A model generated the notes under the pieces. The model did not search any database, had not been told where the DNA came from, and saw nothing but the letters and a program-made list of their open reading frames with translations. A stretch of DNA of 55,591 bases, taken from the NCBI RefSeq assembly GCF_001426905.1, contig NZ_LMFQ01000024.1, positions 1-55,591 on the forward strand, given 5' to 3'. The translations under genes and the position numbers were made by a program. This document shows positions 41,066 through 49,543 of this stretch, piece after piece. How positions within the stretch are numbered: the first letter of the stretch is position 1; the number at the start of each line of letters is the position of its first letter. This DNA is from Caulobacter sp. Root1455. Lineage in GTDB: Bacteria > Pseudomonadota > Alphaproteobacteria > Caulobacterales > Caulobacteraceae.

Positions 41066-43518
41066 GCGGGGACGAACTCCATCCGGCGGCTCATGGGGGT
41101 GAATTCCTCGGTGTGGCGGCCGGCCACCCGCTCGGCCCACGGGTCGATGCGGGCGAAGCGCTGCGAGAACACGAAGCGGTCGTAGAGGGCCTTGCGCTGG
41201 ACCGGATCGGTGACCTTCGCCTGGATGGTTTCCAGGCCCACCCGCACCATCCACTTGTAGACCCGCTCCAGGTACCAGCCTTCCTCGCGGTACAGCTGCA
41301 TGGCCGCGGCGATCACCCAGACGGCCTCGTCCTCGGAGGCGACGTGGGTCAGCACCTTCGTGCCCTGGATGTGCAGGCCGGCGGCGCCGCCGATGTGGAT
41401 CTCGTAGCCGCTGTCGACGCAGACCACGCCGAAGTCCTTGCAGGTGGCCTCGGCGCAGTTGCGCGGGCAGCCCGACACCGCCAGCTTGACCTTGGCCGGC
41501 GCCCACGAGCCCCAGAGGAACTTCTCCAGGCGGATGCCCAGGCCCGTGGAGTCCTGGGTGCCGAACCGGCACCAGTCGCTGCCGACGCAGGTCTTCACCG
41601 TGCGCAGGCCCTTGGCGTAGGCGTGGCCGCTGACCATGCCGGCCGCGTTCAGGTCGGCCCAGACGGCCGGCAGGTCGTCCTTCTTGACGCCCAGCAGGTC
41701 GATCCGCTGGCCGCCGGTGACCTTGACCGCCGGGATCGCGAACTTGTCGGCCACGTCGGCGATGGCCCGCAGTTCGTCGGGCGTGGTCATGCCGCCCCAC
41801 ATGCGCGGGACGACGCTGTAGGTGCCGTCCTTCTGGATGTTGGCGTGGACCCGTTCGTTGATGTAGCGCGACTGCTTGTCGTCGCGATATTCGGACGGCC
41901 AGGCGCACAGCAGGTAGTAGTTCAGGGCCGGGCGGCACGACGAGCAGCCGTCGGGCGTGGTCCATTCCATGGCCTGCATGACGGCGGGCATCGACTTCAG
42001 GTCGTACTCGAGGATGGCCGTGCGGACGTCCGAATGCGGGCGATGCGTGCATTTGCACATCGACTTGGGACCGGTCTGCTCCTTGAAGCCGTCGCCCAGG
42101 GTCAGCTTCAGCACCTGCTCGACCAGCGGCGTGCACGAGCCGCACGAGGCCGAGGCCTTGGTCACCGCCTTGACGTCGTCCAGGGTCGTCAGGCCCTGGG
42201 TGGTGATGGCCGAGACGATCGAACCCTTGCAGACGCCGTTGCAGCCGCAGATTTCCTGCGTGTCGGGCATGGCCGCAACGGCGGCGTTAGGGTCCAGGCC
42301 GGCCAGCCCTTCCGTGATGGCCTGGCCGAAGATCAGGGTCTCGCGAATGTCGGTGACGCAGGTCCCGGCCCGCATCAGGTCGAAGTACCAGTTGCCGTCG
42401 GCCGCGTCGCCGAACAGCACCGCGCCGGCCACCTTGCCGTCCTCGATGACCACGCGCTTGTAGACCCCGCGTCCGGCGTCGCGGAACACGATGTCCTCGC
42501 AGCCTTCGCCGCCCGAGAACTTGCCGGCCGAGAACACGTCGACGCCCGAGACCTTCAGGCGGGTCGACAGGACCGAGCCCTCGTAGGCGCCCTCCCCGTC
42601 GGTCATGGATTCGGCCAGCGACCGGCACATGTCCCAGATGGGCGCGACCAGGCCGTAGCAATTGCCGCGGTGTTCGGCGCATTCGCCGACCGCGAACACC
42701 GCCGGATCGGAGGTGCGCATGGCGTCGTCGACGATCACGCCGCGATTGACCGCCAGGCCGGCGTTCCGGGCCAGGGCGGCATTGGGCTTGATGCCCACGG
42801 CCATGACCAGCAGGTCGCACGGCAGAACGCGGCCGTCCTTCAGTTTCAGGCCGGTGACCCGGCCGCTCTCGCCGACGATCTCCTCGGAATGGGCGCCCAT
42901 CACCGTCTCGACGCCGCGTTCGGCCAAGGCCTCGCGCAGCAGGAAGCCGGCGCTCTCGTCCAGCTGCCGCTCCATCAGCACGTCCATCAGGTGGACGACC
43001 GTGGCGGCCATGCCGCGCCGGGCCAGGCCGTAGGCGGCCTCCAGGCCCAGTAGGCCGCCGCCGATCACCACGGCGCGGGCCCCGGGCTTGCCCGAGGCGG
43101 CGACCATGGCCTCGACGTCGTCCAGGTCGCGGAAGGTGACCACGCCCTTCAGGTCGATGCCCGGCAGCGGCAGACGGAACGGATCCGAGCCCGTGGCCAG
43201 GATCAGCTTGTCGTAGGCGACCTCCAGCCCGCCCTCGGCCACCACCTTGCGGCCTTCCAGGTCGACCGCCGTGACGGCCCGCCCGGCGTGCAGGGTGATG
43301 GCGTTGTCTGCGTACCAGGCCTCGTCGTTGATCACGATGTCGGCGAAGGACTTCTCCCCCGCCAGCACCGGCGACAGCATGATGCGGTTGTAGTTCACCC
43401 GCGGCTCGGTCCCGAAGATCGCGATCTCGTAGCGGTCCGGATCACGCTTGAGGACTTCCTCGACCGCCCGGCAGCCGGCCATGCCGTTGCCGATGACGAC
43501 CAGCTTTTCCTTGATCAT
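41062..43518 (-). CDS. nirB: NADH-dependent nitrite reductase large subunit
   Basis: This 818-residue enzyme begins with an FAD/NAD-binding oxidoreductase ('KLVVIGNGMAGCRAVEEVL'). It has a BFD 2Fe-2S domain ('CGCNGVCKGSIVSAI', 'SASCGSCTPLVEQVL') and then the sulfite/nitrite reductase ferredoxin domain with the siroheme and 4Fe-4S Cys ('TCVGSDWCRFG', 'SGCPRNCAEATCKDFG'). It reduces nitrite to ammonium. The ATG at 43518 starts 'MIKEKLVVIG', where homology should begin. The transporter gene lies 39 bp upstream. Confidence 0.95.
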   Translation of the reverse strand: MIKEKLVVIGNGMAGCRAVEEVLKRDPDRYEIAIFGTEPRVNYNRIMLSPVLAGEKSFADIVINDEAWYADNAITLHAGRAVTAVDLEGRKVVAEGGLEVAYDKLILATGSDPFRLPLPGIDLKGVVTFRDLDDVEAMVAASGKPGARAVVIGGGLLGLEAAYGLARRGMAATVVHLMDVLMERQLDESAGFLLREALAERGVETVMGAHSEEIVGESGRVTGLKLKDGRVLPCDLLVMAVGIKPNAALARNAGLAVNRGVIVDDAMRTSDPAVFAVGECAEHRGNCYGLVAPIWDMCRSLAESMTDGEGAYEGSVLSTRLKVSGVDVFSAGKFSGGEGCEDIVFRDAGRGVYKRVVIEDGKVAGAVLFGDAADGNWYFDLMRAGTCVTDIRETLIFGQAITEGLAGLDPNAAVAAMPDTQEICGCNGVCKGSIVSAITTQGLTTLDDVKAVTKASASCGSCTPLVEQVLKLTLGDGFKEQTGPKSMCKCTHRPHSDVRTAILEYDLKSMPAVMQAMEWTTPDGCSSCRPALNYYLLCAWPSEYRDDKQSRYINERVHANIQKDGTYSVVPRMWGGMTTPDELRAIADVADKFAIPAVKVTGGQRIDLLGVKKDDLPAVWADLNAAGMVSGHAYAKGLRTVKTCVGSDWCRFGTQDSTGLGIRLEKFLWGSWAPAKVKLAVSGCPRNCAEATCKDFGVVCVDSGYEIHIGGAAGLHIQGTKVLTHVASEDEAVWVIAAAMQLYREEGWYLERVYKWMVRVGLETIQAKVTDPVQRKALYDRFVFSQRFARIDPWAERVAGRHTEEFTPMSRRMEFVPA

Positions 43519-43557
43519 GGTTTTGCTCACTGGAGGAACAGGGTCAGACGCGGCCAT

Positions 43558-44781
43558 TCAGACGCGGATCGGACGGGCGTCGGCGCCGTGCAGGGTCGGC
43601 CAGACCGCCCGCCAGCGGGCCTTCAGGCCGTGCAGGGCCACCAGGGCCAGCACCGCCAGGGCCGCGAAGCCGAGGAAGCCGATCTGGTAGGAGCCGGTCA
43701 GCTTCTTGGCCATGCCCAGGCTGGAGGCCAGGTAGAAGCCCCCGACGCCGCCGGTCATGCCGATCAGGCCGGTCATGACGCCGATCTCCTTGCGGAACCG
43801 CTGGGGGGCCAGTTGGAACACCGCGCCGTTGCCGGCGCCGAGGGCCAGCATCGAGAACATCAGCACCGCCAGGGCGATCCAGGCCGAGGGGAGCTGGAAG
43901 CTGGCGGTCGCCAGGCCGGCGGCGGCCAGGACGAAGACGAAGCTCAGGGTCCGCACCCCGCCGAAGCGGTCGGCCAGGGCCCCGCCCACCGGGCGGATGA
44001 ACGATCCGGCGAACACGCAGGCCGCGGTGAAGAAGCCGGCGATCACCGGGCTCAGGCCGTATTCGGCGTTGAAATAGATGGTCAGGGAGGAGGCCAGGCC
44101 GACGAAGCCGCCGAAGGTGACCGCGTAGAGCAGCATCAGCCACCAGGCGTCCGGGACCTTCAGCACGTCCATATATTCGACCAGCGTCTTGGGCGCGGGC
44201 TGTTCAGGGGCGTCCTTGGCCAACAGCATGTAGACGACGAAGGCGATCGCCAGTGGGATGGCGGCCAGGCCGATCACGTTCTGCCAGCCGAAGGTCTTGG
44301 CCAGGATCGGGGCGAACAGGGCGGCCAGGGCGGTGCCGGAGTTGCCGGCCCCGGCGATGCCCAGGGCCAGGCCCTGATGCTCTTGCGGATACCAGCGCGA
44401 GGCCAGCGGCAGGGCGACGGCGAACGAGGCGCCGGCCACGCCCAGCACCAGGCCCAGGGCCAGCACCTGATGATAGTTGTGAATGCCCAGCGCCCAGGCC
44501 AGGACCAGGCCGGTCAGCACGATCAACTGGCTGATCATGCCGGTCTTCTTGGGACCGATGCGGTCGACCAGCACGCCGTTGACCAGCCGCAGCAAAGCGC
44601 CGGCCAGGACGGGGATGGCGACCATCAGGCCCTTCTGGGCGGGGTCGAGGTGGAAATCCTTGGCGATGGCCACGCCCAGCGGGCCCAGGATCACCCAGAC
44701 CATGAAGCTGAGATCGAAGTACAGAAACGCGGCGAACAGGGTCGGCGTATGGCCGGCCTTCAGGAAATCACGCGAGATCAT
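43558..44781 (-). CDS. nitrate/nitrite transporter (NarK/NasA-type MFS)
   Basis: This 407-residue major facilitator with about 12 membrane helices has nitrate-signature-like segments ('GVAGASFAVALPLASRWYPQEHQGLALGIAGAGNSGTAL' and 'GLIGMTGGVGGFYLASSLG'). It is the first gene of the leftward nitrate operon and should bring nitrate in for NasA and NirBD. The ATG at 44781 follows CGAGGCGCATC. That site lies in the right arm of a hairpin, so translation may be controlled. Confidence 0.92.
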   Translation of the reverse strand: MISRDFLKAGHTPTLFAAFLYFDLSFMVWVILGPLGVAIAKDFHLDPAQKGLMVAIPVLAGALLRLVNGVLVDRIGPKKTGMISQLIVLTGLVLAWALGIHNYHQVLALGLVLGVAGASFAVALPLASRWYPQEHQGLALGIAGAGNSGTALAALFAPILAKTFGWQNVIGLAAIPLAIAFVVYMLLAKDAPEQPAPKTLVEYMDVLKVPDAWWLMLLYAVTFGGFVGLASSLTIYFNAEYGLSPVIAGFFTAACVFAGSFIRPVGGALADRFGGVRTLSFVFVLAAAGLATASFQLPSAWIALAVLMFSMLALGAGNGAVFQLAPQRFRKEIGVMTGLIGMTGGVGGFYLASSLGMAKKLTGSYQIGFLGFAALAVLALVALHGLKARWRAVWPTLHGADARPIRV

Positions 44782-44784
44782 GAT

Positions 44785-44819
44785 GCGCCTCGGTTGCGGT
44801 GTCTGCGAGAGCGAGGCGC
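44785..44819 (-). promoter_or_regulatory. leader hairpin covering the transporter ribosome binding site
   Basis: In the transcribed strand, GCGCCTCG pairs perfectly with CGAGGCGC across a 19-base loop. The second arm contains the GAGG ribosome binding site of the nitrate transporter and ends 3 bp before its ATG. Such a fold could repress translation of the whole coupled operon until opened. A further 6-bp stem with a 6-base loop lies upstream (44837-44854). Confidence 0.45.
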
Positions 44820-45237
44820 GAGCGCCCCGAGCGGGTGACCGCATCCGAGCGGTCGTCTCTGGCAGCCACGAACGCCGTTGTCCGGAGGCCTGACGCTAGT
44901 GAAGGAGCGGAACGCGGAGCGAGTCACGCCTCATGCTGCGTTGCGGCGTAATCAGGGTCGCTTCGTGCAGTTGCTCAGCAGATAGGCAGCGGCGCTGCTC
45001 GATGCGTGAGCAGAACACGGGGGCGCCGATGGAGTCTGCCCCCAACGCCCGTCATCCTCGGACGTGTTCGTTCCTGAACCGACATCAGCTGAGCGTCGCG
45101 ATTTAGCCGAGGCCAACAAGCGGACTCCTGGAATGTCGGCTGGGGTGAGAGTGCGGACCTAACGAACGTCGGCAAGGGGTGGATGTCAGACACGAGTCCG
45201 CTGGACATATCCAGGGGCATCCAGTCCACATGCGGGC
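44820..45237. other. intergenic region upstream of the nitrate operon
   Basis: The left part should hold the nitrate operon promoter and its leader RNA. I see no clear sigma-54 site, and no sure NasT-type (ANTAR) pair of hairpins. The right part (about 45050-45237) has a patchy composition and contains a 33-base segment near 45074-45107 that recurs imperfectly at 47873-47904. No gene is supported. Confidence 0.4.
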
Positions 45238-45492
45238 ATGAAGCAGATCACGCCGCCAGAACTCAGCGCCCTTCCGACTGGGATTGCAGATGCGATCGGC
45301 TTCCTTCGACGCAGTGGCTTTTCAAAAGTCGAGATCATGCGAGTTCTCGTTGAGAGCCGTGGCCTCTCCATCCCGGAAGCGAAGCTCCAAGTCCATGCGC
45401 GCGAGCACTGGGATGATGTCCGTGATCGCGATGATCGATTTCATGATGATCTGATCGCGGTGGCGACCGCCGTCGACGAAGCGCCAGGATGA
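45238..45492 (+). CDS. small hypothetical protein
   Basis: This 84-residue charged, helical protein contains 'MRVLVESRGLSIPEAKLQV' and 'HWDDVRDRDDRFHDDLIAVA'. The pattern looks like a genuine folded family but I cannot name it. The start ATG at 45238 lacks a strong ribosome binding site. It is the first gene of the accessory region to the right of the nitrate operon. It resembles orphan genes near immunity-type proteins, but no toxin is visible beside it. Confidence 0.55.
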   Translation: MKQITPPELSALPTGIADAIGFLRRSGFSKVEIMRVLVESRGLSIPEAKLQVHAREHWDDVRDRDDRFHDDLIAVATAVDEAPG

Positions 45493-45602
45493 ACTCGCCG
45501 CTTCGGGTCGTTCGTCTCGGGGACCATCATGCCAGCACTAGGACATTCGGCGGCGTGCCCCCAGCGGACCTTCCCAACTTCGGCAGGGGGTGGCTAGCGG
45601 AC

Positions 45603-45935
45603 CTATGGGCAGGTTGGGAAATATCGCCCACCGATGCTTGTGATCATCCCCGCATCGCCAGCTTTCCAGGCCACATCGACATCATGCTCACAGATGCCCT
45701 TGGTCCAATGAGCCTTGGCTGTTCTCGCCGGTCTATCTATAGCGAACCCCTGCGATTGGAGCGTATCCAAGACCACGGTTTCAGCAGTGCCGACTGGAAA
45801 ATGCTGAGCAAGGCGCTCAGGCCATTCCTTGTTCTCAATCGACACGTCGAGGTCTTTGGCAATAGGCGGCGGATTTCGTGGACCGTCACCGCACGATGTC
45901 GCCAGGAGCAGTATAACCGGCCACAGTCTTTTCAT
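45603..45935 (-). CDS. small putative lipoprotein
   Basis: This 110-residue protein has a lipoprotein-like N-terminus ('MKRLWPVILLLATSCGDGP', lipobox ATSC) and a mature part with 'HFPVGTAETVVLDTLQSQGF' that resembles small cell-envelope proteins of the SmpA/BamE-like kind in layout. The family is not certain. A long frame on the other strand covers the same bases but has no protein character. Cys occurs at 'KGICEHDV' and near the end. Confidence 0.6.
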   Translation of the reverse strand: MKRLWPVILLLATSCGDGPRNPPPIAKDLDVSIENKEWPERLAQHFPVGTAETVVLDTLQSQGFAIDRPARTAKAHWTKGICEHDVDVAWKAGDAGMITSIGGRYFPTCP

Positions 45936-46061
45936 GGCGAGACGATCACTGAAAAACTCAAGGTCCGCAACGGGTCGAAAAGCGAACCTGGCACCCAGCC
46001 CCTGCTACGGACCCGTCAAACGTCCGCTGTGAGGCCTGGCGCCGATGGCAATGATCGACCC

Positions 46062-46391
46062 TCAGCGGACCTTGAGCGGTCCGGCAGGGAGCGTTGCCAG
46101 ATAGTCGGCTATGGCGGCAACGGTGGCCTCGGCTCGACCAAGAGTCGTAGGATTCCGCCCACCGCCCATGTGATCGATTTCGATCTCTTCCAAGTAAGCC
46201 ACCGCGTCGGACGTTGGTTCGCCTCGCCTCAACCGCCCGACCACACCAAGTAAATAGCTATCATACTCGTCAGCGCAGGGGCCGCCGTCCTTCCAATCGT
46301 CGTCGCCCATCTGACTCAGGCCAATGGGGTCCCACTGAGACCAACCGATCTCCCGGAGACGCGACAGTTTTACTTTGGGCAGATCGGGCAT
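46062..46391 (-). CDS. small hypothetical protein (DUF1871-like pattern)
   Basis: This 109-residue protein has the pattern 'GWSQWDPIGL' followed by 'CADEYDSYLLGVVGRLRRGE' and 'VAYLEEIEIDHMGG'. WDPIG...DEYDxY is a pattern I associate with DUF1871-type and immunity-type small proteins; the role is unknown. The start ATG at 46391 is chosen because homology should begin near it, but no ribosome binding site is obvious. It follows the gene at 46432-46728 by 40 bp in the same direction, so they may be cotranscribed. Confidence 0.6.
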   Translation of the reverse strand: MPDLPKVKLSRLREIGWSQWDPIGLSQMGDDDWKDGGPCADEYDSYLLGVVGRLRRGEPTSDAVAYLEEIEIDHMGGGRNPTTLGRAEATVAAIADYLATLPAGPLKVR

Positions 46392-46431
46392 AAGCGACCA
46401 TTGCTTGAGGTTAACCAGTCGTAGCAGACGA

Positions 46432-46728
46432 TTAGAGACGGACAACCTCTGGAGACTCGCCACGAGCACCATCTCCCGTCCAGGCCGTCGCGAAGCTAAG
46501 CACGCGATCCAGGGGCTCATCTGGGTGGGCTGTTGTGACGATAAAGCGATCAGCATCCGTCCCGTCTCCCACAACTAGCCAGTCGATCTGGTCTTCGACC
46601 TCGTCCGCCATAGGACCCACGACGCAGATCAGTTCGACGGCCTCCGTCACACATCGCTCCACAAATGGCGCGAGCGCCTCGGGCGCGCTCAAGGGCAACT
46701 GAAGAACGACCTTTGACGGATAGGGCAT
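46432..46728 (-). CDS. small hypothetical protein (DUF7684-like)
   Basis: This 98-residue protein contains 'APFVERCVTEAVELICVVG', 'QIDWLVVGDGTDADRFIVTT' and 'HPDEPLDRVLSFATAW'. This looks like a small alpha/beta domain found as an orphan in many proteobacteria; I tentatively connect it with DUF7684. The start ATG at 46728 removes an Arg-rich in-frame extension. It is divergent from the next gene across 96 bp. Confidence 0.58.
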   Translation of the reverse strand: MPYPSKVVLQLPLSAPEALAPFVERCVTEAVELICVVGPMADEVEDQIDWLVVGDGTDADRFIVTTAHPDEPLDRVLSFATAWTGDGARGESPEVVRL

Positions 46729-46824
46729 ACGCAAACTTATCGTGGCGCATGTCCGCCCACCACCCCTGGCTGAACTGCGGGCTGGCCGATTTGACGTCGC
46801 TCGGGCGCTCTCTATGGTAACGCC

Positions 46825-47193
46825 ATGACCCGCGAAGAGGCAGCCACTCAAGTTACGTTCCACTTCACCGATGGCCTTGTTGGGGGTGAGGTGATCCAGT
46901 TCGCGGACGGGCGTTGGCCAGGCGTCGTTGGTGGCGGCATCGCGATATCCGAAGAAGGTTTCGACCTCATAGAACCGCACCTCCGCGCGGCGGCGCCGGG
47001 CTGGACCTCAGATCATCGCTACGGGGTGTTCGAGCTGACGGCACCCGCTCGTCAGGAATTGGCAAGGCGGCTAATGGTAGAAGTGGCGGCGCTCCCAGAC
47101 GCGGATGCTGAGGCCTTGCTCTTCAAAGCTTTGGCCACTTGGCTGGAGCAACGCTTGGACGGATGGAAACCGGTAGGCGTCTTCGGCATCTAA
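46825..47193 (+). CDS. small hypothetical protein
   Basis: This 122-residue protein has 'QVTFHFTDGLVGGEVIQF' and 'GWKPVGVFGI' and an alternating helix and strand pattern. I do not recognise it. Codon use is normal for this genome. The ATG at 46825 is close to the divergent gene, so the two may share regulation. Confidence 0.55.
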   Translation: MTREEAATQVTFHFTDGLVGGEVIQFADGRWPGVVGGGIAISEEGFDLIEPHLRAAAPGWTSDHRYGVFELTAPARQELARRLMVEVAALPDADAEALLFKALATWLEQRLDGWKPVGVFGI

Positions 47194-47381
47194 GTCCGAC
47201 AACCACCCTTCTCAGACCTTGTGGAGGGCGGCTTGTGGGGGATACGCACAGGACCCGGCGCTCGGCGACTACCGATAGCCACGCTGAACATTGGCATGTG
47301 GCATAGTCCCAACCAGCGAGCACTGACGACGTCGATCAGGCCGTGTCACTATCCCGTTCTATTGATTCTAGCGGGGACAGA

Positions 47382-47843
47382 ATGGCCGAAGAAAACATGA
47401 GCCTGACGGAGCTGACGGCCACCGTGGTCGGAGCGTTTGTGGGACATAATGCTGTCGCCGTGGCTGACTTGCCTGCCCTGATCAAAGCGACCTATGCGGC
47501 CTTAGCCGGCGTAGACAGCGACGGCGTGCTAGAAGCGACCGACGACATTCAGAAGCCAACCGCCGGGCAGATCCGCAAGAGCATCACGCCTGACGGCCTG
47601 GTCAGCTTCCTCGACGGCAAGAGCTACAAGACGCTGAAGCGCCACCTCGGAACTCACGGCCTCACCATCGAGGAGTACAAGGCACGGTTCGGCCTGCCCG
47701 CCGCCTACCCGTCAGTTGCGCCGAACTACTCGGCCGCCCGGTCCGCCATGGCCAAAAGCCTCGGCCTTGGTCAGGGCGGGCGCGGCGCCAAGGGCAAACC
47801 TGCCGTTCCAGCACCCAAGACCCGAGCGAAGAAATCCACCTGA
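47382..47843 (+). CDS. MucR/Ros family transcriptional regulator lacking the zinc Cys
   Basis: This 153-residue regulator has an N-terminal oligomerisation region and the Ros/MucR DNA-binding domain 'KSLGLG' preceded by 'FGLPAAYPSVAPNYSAARS' and 'YKTLKRHLGTHGLT'. Canonical MucR has a Cys at the position of Ser 75 ('DGLVSFLDGK'), while Asp 78, His 88 and His 92 remain. Some Mesorhizobium homologues also lack this Cys and bind DNA without zinc. The ATG at 47382 follows GGGGACAGA. It is a lone paralogue in an accessory region. Confidence 0.85.
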   Translation: MAEENMSLTELTATVVGAFVGHNAVAVADLPALIKATYAALAGVDSDGVLEATDDIQKPTAGQIRKSITPDGLVSFLDGKSYKTLKRHLGTHGLTIEEYKARFGLPAAYPSVAPNYSAARSAMAKSLGLGQGGRGAKGKPAVPAPKTRAKKST

Positions 47844-48080
47844 CGTCGCGGCGTGGCGGGTCCGACACCTGCCTGAACCGACACAAGCTCTCTGTCGCGA
47901 TCTGATGCCCTAGAAGCTGACGATCTGACTGTCCACATGGGAGGGATGGCGGATATCCAGCTCTCCACGACACGATCCTAGGAAGTTCGCGGTTGCGGTG
48001 CCGTTTCGCGCCGGGTGTATCCGTGGCCAACCACTGGTATTCTAGGCTTTGGCTCCCGCCTCATCGGATTCGCCCTCGGC

Positions 48081-48833
48081 ATGAATATCTTTGACTTCCT
48101 CACTCAAGACGAAATCGACGGCGCCCCTGAAGACCCGGCATTCGCCTTCACCTACCTCACTTCCATCGCTCAGCGGCGCCTGTCCGACGAGCTGAAGTCC
48201 TACAGCGACGATGAGAGCGGCTATCGCCACCGCGAAGATGCCCACTTCGATTTTCAGAACGTCATCATCGCCTTGGCCAAGTCGTTCAAGATCGAGCCTT
48301 TCGCCAGCATGGTTGTCCCTCAACATGCTCAGTTCGATTATCAGCAACAGCGATCTTTCAAGACCGAACTCGACCACTTCATGACGCAGTTGGTCGTGGG
48401 CAATTCCATCCGAGGGAAGAAGGACAGCGTTGGCTTTCCACCCAAGGTGAAGGACCGGCTGCGGTCCCACATCAACGCCCTCAAGAAATGCATCGACGAC
48501 GCCAATCTGACCGACGCGCGGAAGGCCGGCCTGCATAAGAAGCTACTGGAGTTCGAGACCTCGCTAGACGGCAACAGGGTCAACCTGTTCGCCGTGACGC
48601 GGATCGTCTTCGAAATCATGTCGGTGACGGCCAACGGCGTGGCCCTGTTCGAGAGCCCCACGGTCAACAAGCTGGTGACCAACATCCTCAGCACCGTCGC
48701 CGAAGCCAAGGCCGCTGAAGACGAGCAACGCCAGCTTCCGCCCCATGCTCCGCCGGTGATGCTGTCGGCACCCCGCCCCACGCCACGCCGCGAAGAGTTC
48801 AGCGCCGATCTGGACGACGAAATACCGTTCTGA
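48081..48833 (+). CDS. unknown protein with an SSB-like C-terminal tail
   Basis: This 250-residue protein has a mostly helical body (including 'RKAGLHKKLLEFETSLDGNR') and a Pro-rich linker ('QLPPHAPPVMLSAPRPTPRR'). It ends 'FSADLDDEIPF'. That acidic tail ending in IPF is the C-terminal tip by which single-stranded DNA-binding protein recruits RecQ, RecO, PriA and others. No OB-fold is visible, so it is not an SSB. The start ATG at 48081 is chosen over a longer in-frame reading from 48015. The body is not recognised. Confidence 0.7.
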   Translation: MNIFDFLTQDEIDGAPEDPAFAFTYLTSIAQRRLSDELKSYSDDESGYRHREDAHFDFQNVIIALAKSFKIEPFASMVVPQHAQFDYQQQRSFKTELDHFMTQLVVGNSIRGKKDSVGFPPKVKDRLRSHINALKKCIDDANLTDARKAGLHKKLLEFETSLDGNRVNLFAVTRIVFEIMSVTANGVALFESPTVNKLVTNILSTVAEAKAAEDEQRQLPPHAPPVMLSAPRPTPRREEFSADLDDEIPF

Positions 48834-48969
48834 TTTTTCCGGCTGCCAGATCCGTTGGGCGACGAAATCGCAGTCACCACGCCATTGACCGTTCAGGCGC
48901 AGCGAGGAGGGGTGACGCACCCGGCCTGCATAGCTAGCGTTCGCCGCAAGGCCGATTCAAGGGGAATAA

Positions 48970-49518
48970 ATGGAAGCGACAGGTGTTCTGGCCGTCGGGG
49001 AAACCACGGCCGCCATGGCCTACATCAAGGCCCGGCGGGGCGTGTCGCCGCGTCAGATGAAAGCCATCCTCGTAGTCTGCATGTTGGCCGTCGGCATCCC
49101 TGTGGGGGCCTGGGTGTCGGGGTCATGGTCGGCGGCTGCCATGTCTGTCGAGTTCGCCGTCGTAGGCCTCGGCGTGGGCTTGGTGGCGATTCAGTGGCTG
49201 GCGGGTCCTTCGATGCGAAAGGCCCTCGCCGAGCGCGGACAGGCATACGAGCAGCCGCTGACGCTGCGCCTGACATCCGAGGCTCTGATCTATGACCTAG
49301 CGGACCTGACGATGATCGCCCGCTGGCCTTGCGTCACGGACCTCTATCAAACCCGCAAGTACTGGGTTTTCCTGGTTCAAAGCAGCGCCATGGTCCTCCC
49401 GCGACACTTCTTCACGACTCCCGAGGCCGAACGCGATTTCATTGCCGAAGCCGCGTCGCGGATGACCGAGGCTGCACGTGCAAGAAGCCCGGACGCGACG
49501 AGGATTGTCGGCGGGTAG
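48970..49518 (+). CDS. YcxB-like membrane protein
   Basis: This 182-residue protein has two adjacent membrane helices (about 30-75) followed by a soluble domain with 'LTSEALIYDLADLTMIARW' and 'VTDLYQTRKYWVFLVQSSAM'. That pattern matches the YcxB-like domain of small membrane proteins of unknown function. The start ATG is at 48970, with AAGGGG upstream. It lies next to the protein with an SSB-like tail, but no link is known. Confidence 0.72.
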   Translation: MEATGVLAVGETTAAMAYIKARRGVSPRQMKAILVVCMLAVGIPVGAWVSGSWSAAAMSVEFAVVGLGVGLVAIQWLAGPSMRKALAERGQAYEQPLTLRLTSEALIYDLADLTMIARWPCVTDLYQTRKYWVFLVQSSAMVLPRHFFTTPEAERDFIAEAASRMTEAARARSPDATRIVGG

Positions 49519-49543
49519 CCAAAGTCCACAAGGGGGGCGAAGC

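Noticed and set aside
44837..44854. Stem with a 6-base loop as a NasT-type (ANTAR) element
   Set aside because: The loop on the transcribed strand is TCGGAT. ANTAR loops need A at position 1 and G at position 4, and only the G fits. A second suitable stem was not found.
45960..46061. Possible small gene between the lipoprotein and the next minus-strand gene
   Set aside because: The DNA resembles dispersed non-coding sequence with 'AACGGGTCGAAAAGCG' and 'GTCCGC' words. No start with a ribosome binding site was seen.
45489..46253. Plus-strand open frame of about 254 codons
   Set aside because: The opposite strand encodes a lipoprotein-like protein with a clear signal peptide. The plus frame lacks regular secondary structure and extends over repeat-like DNA.
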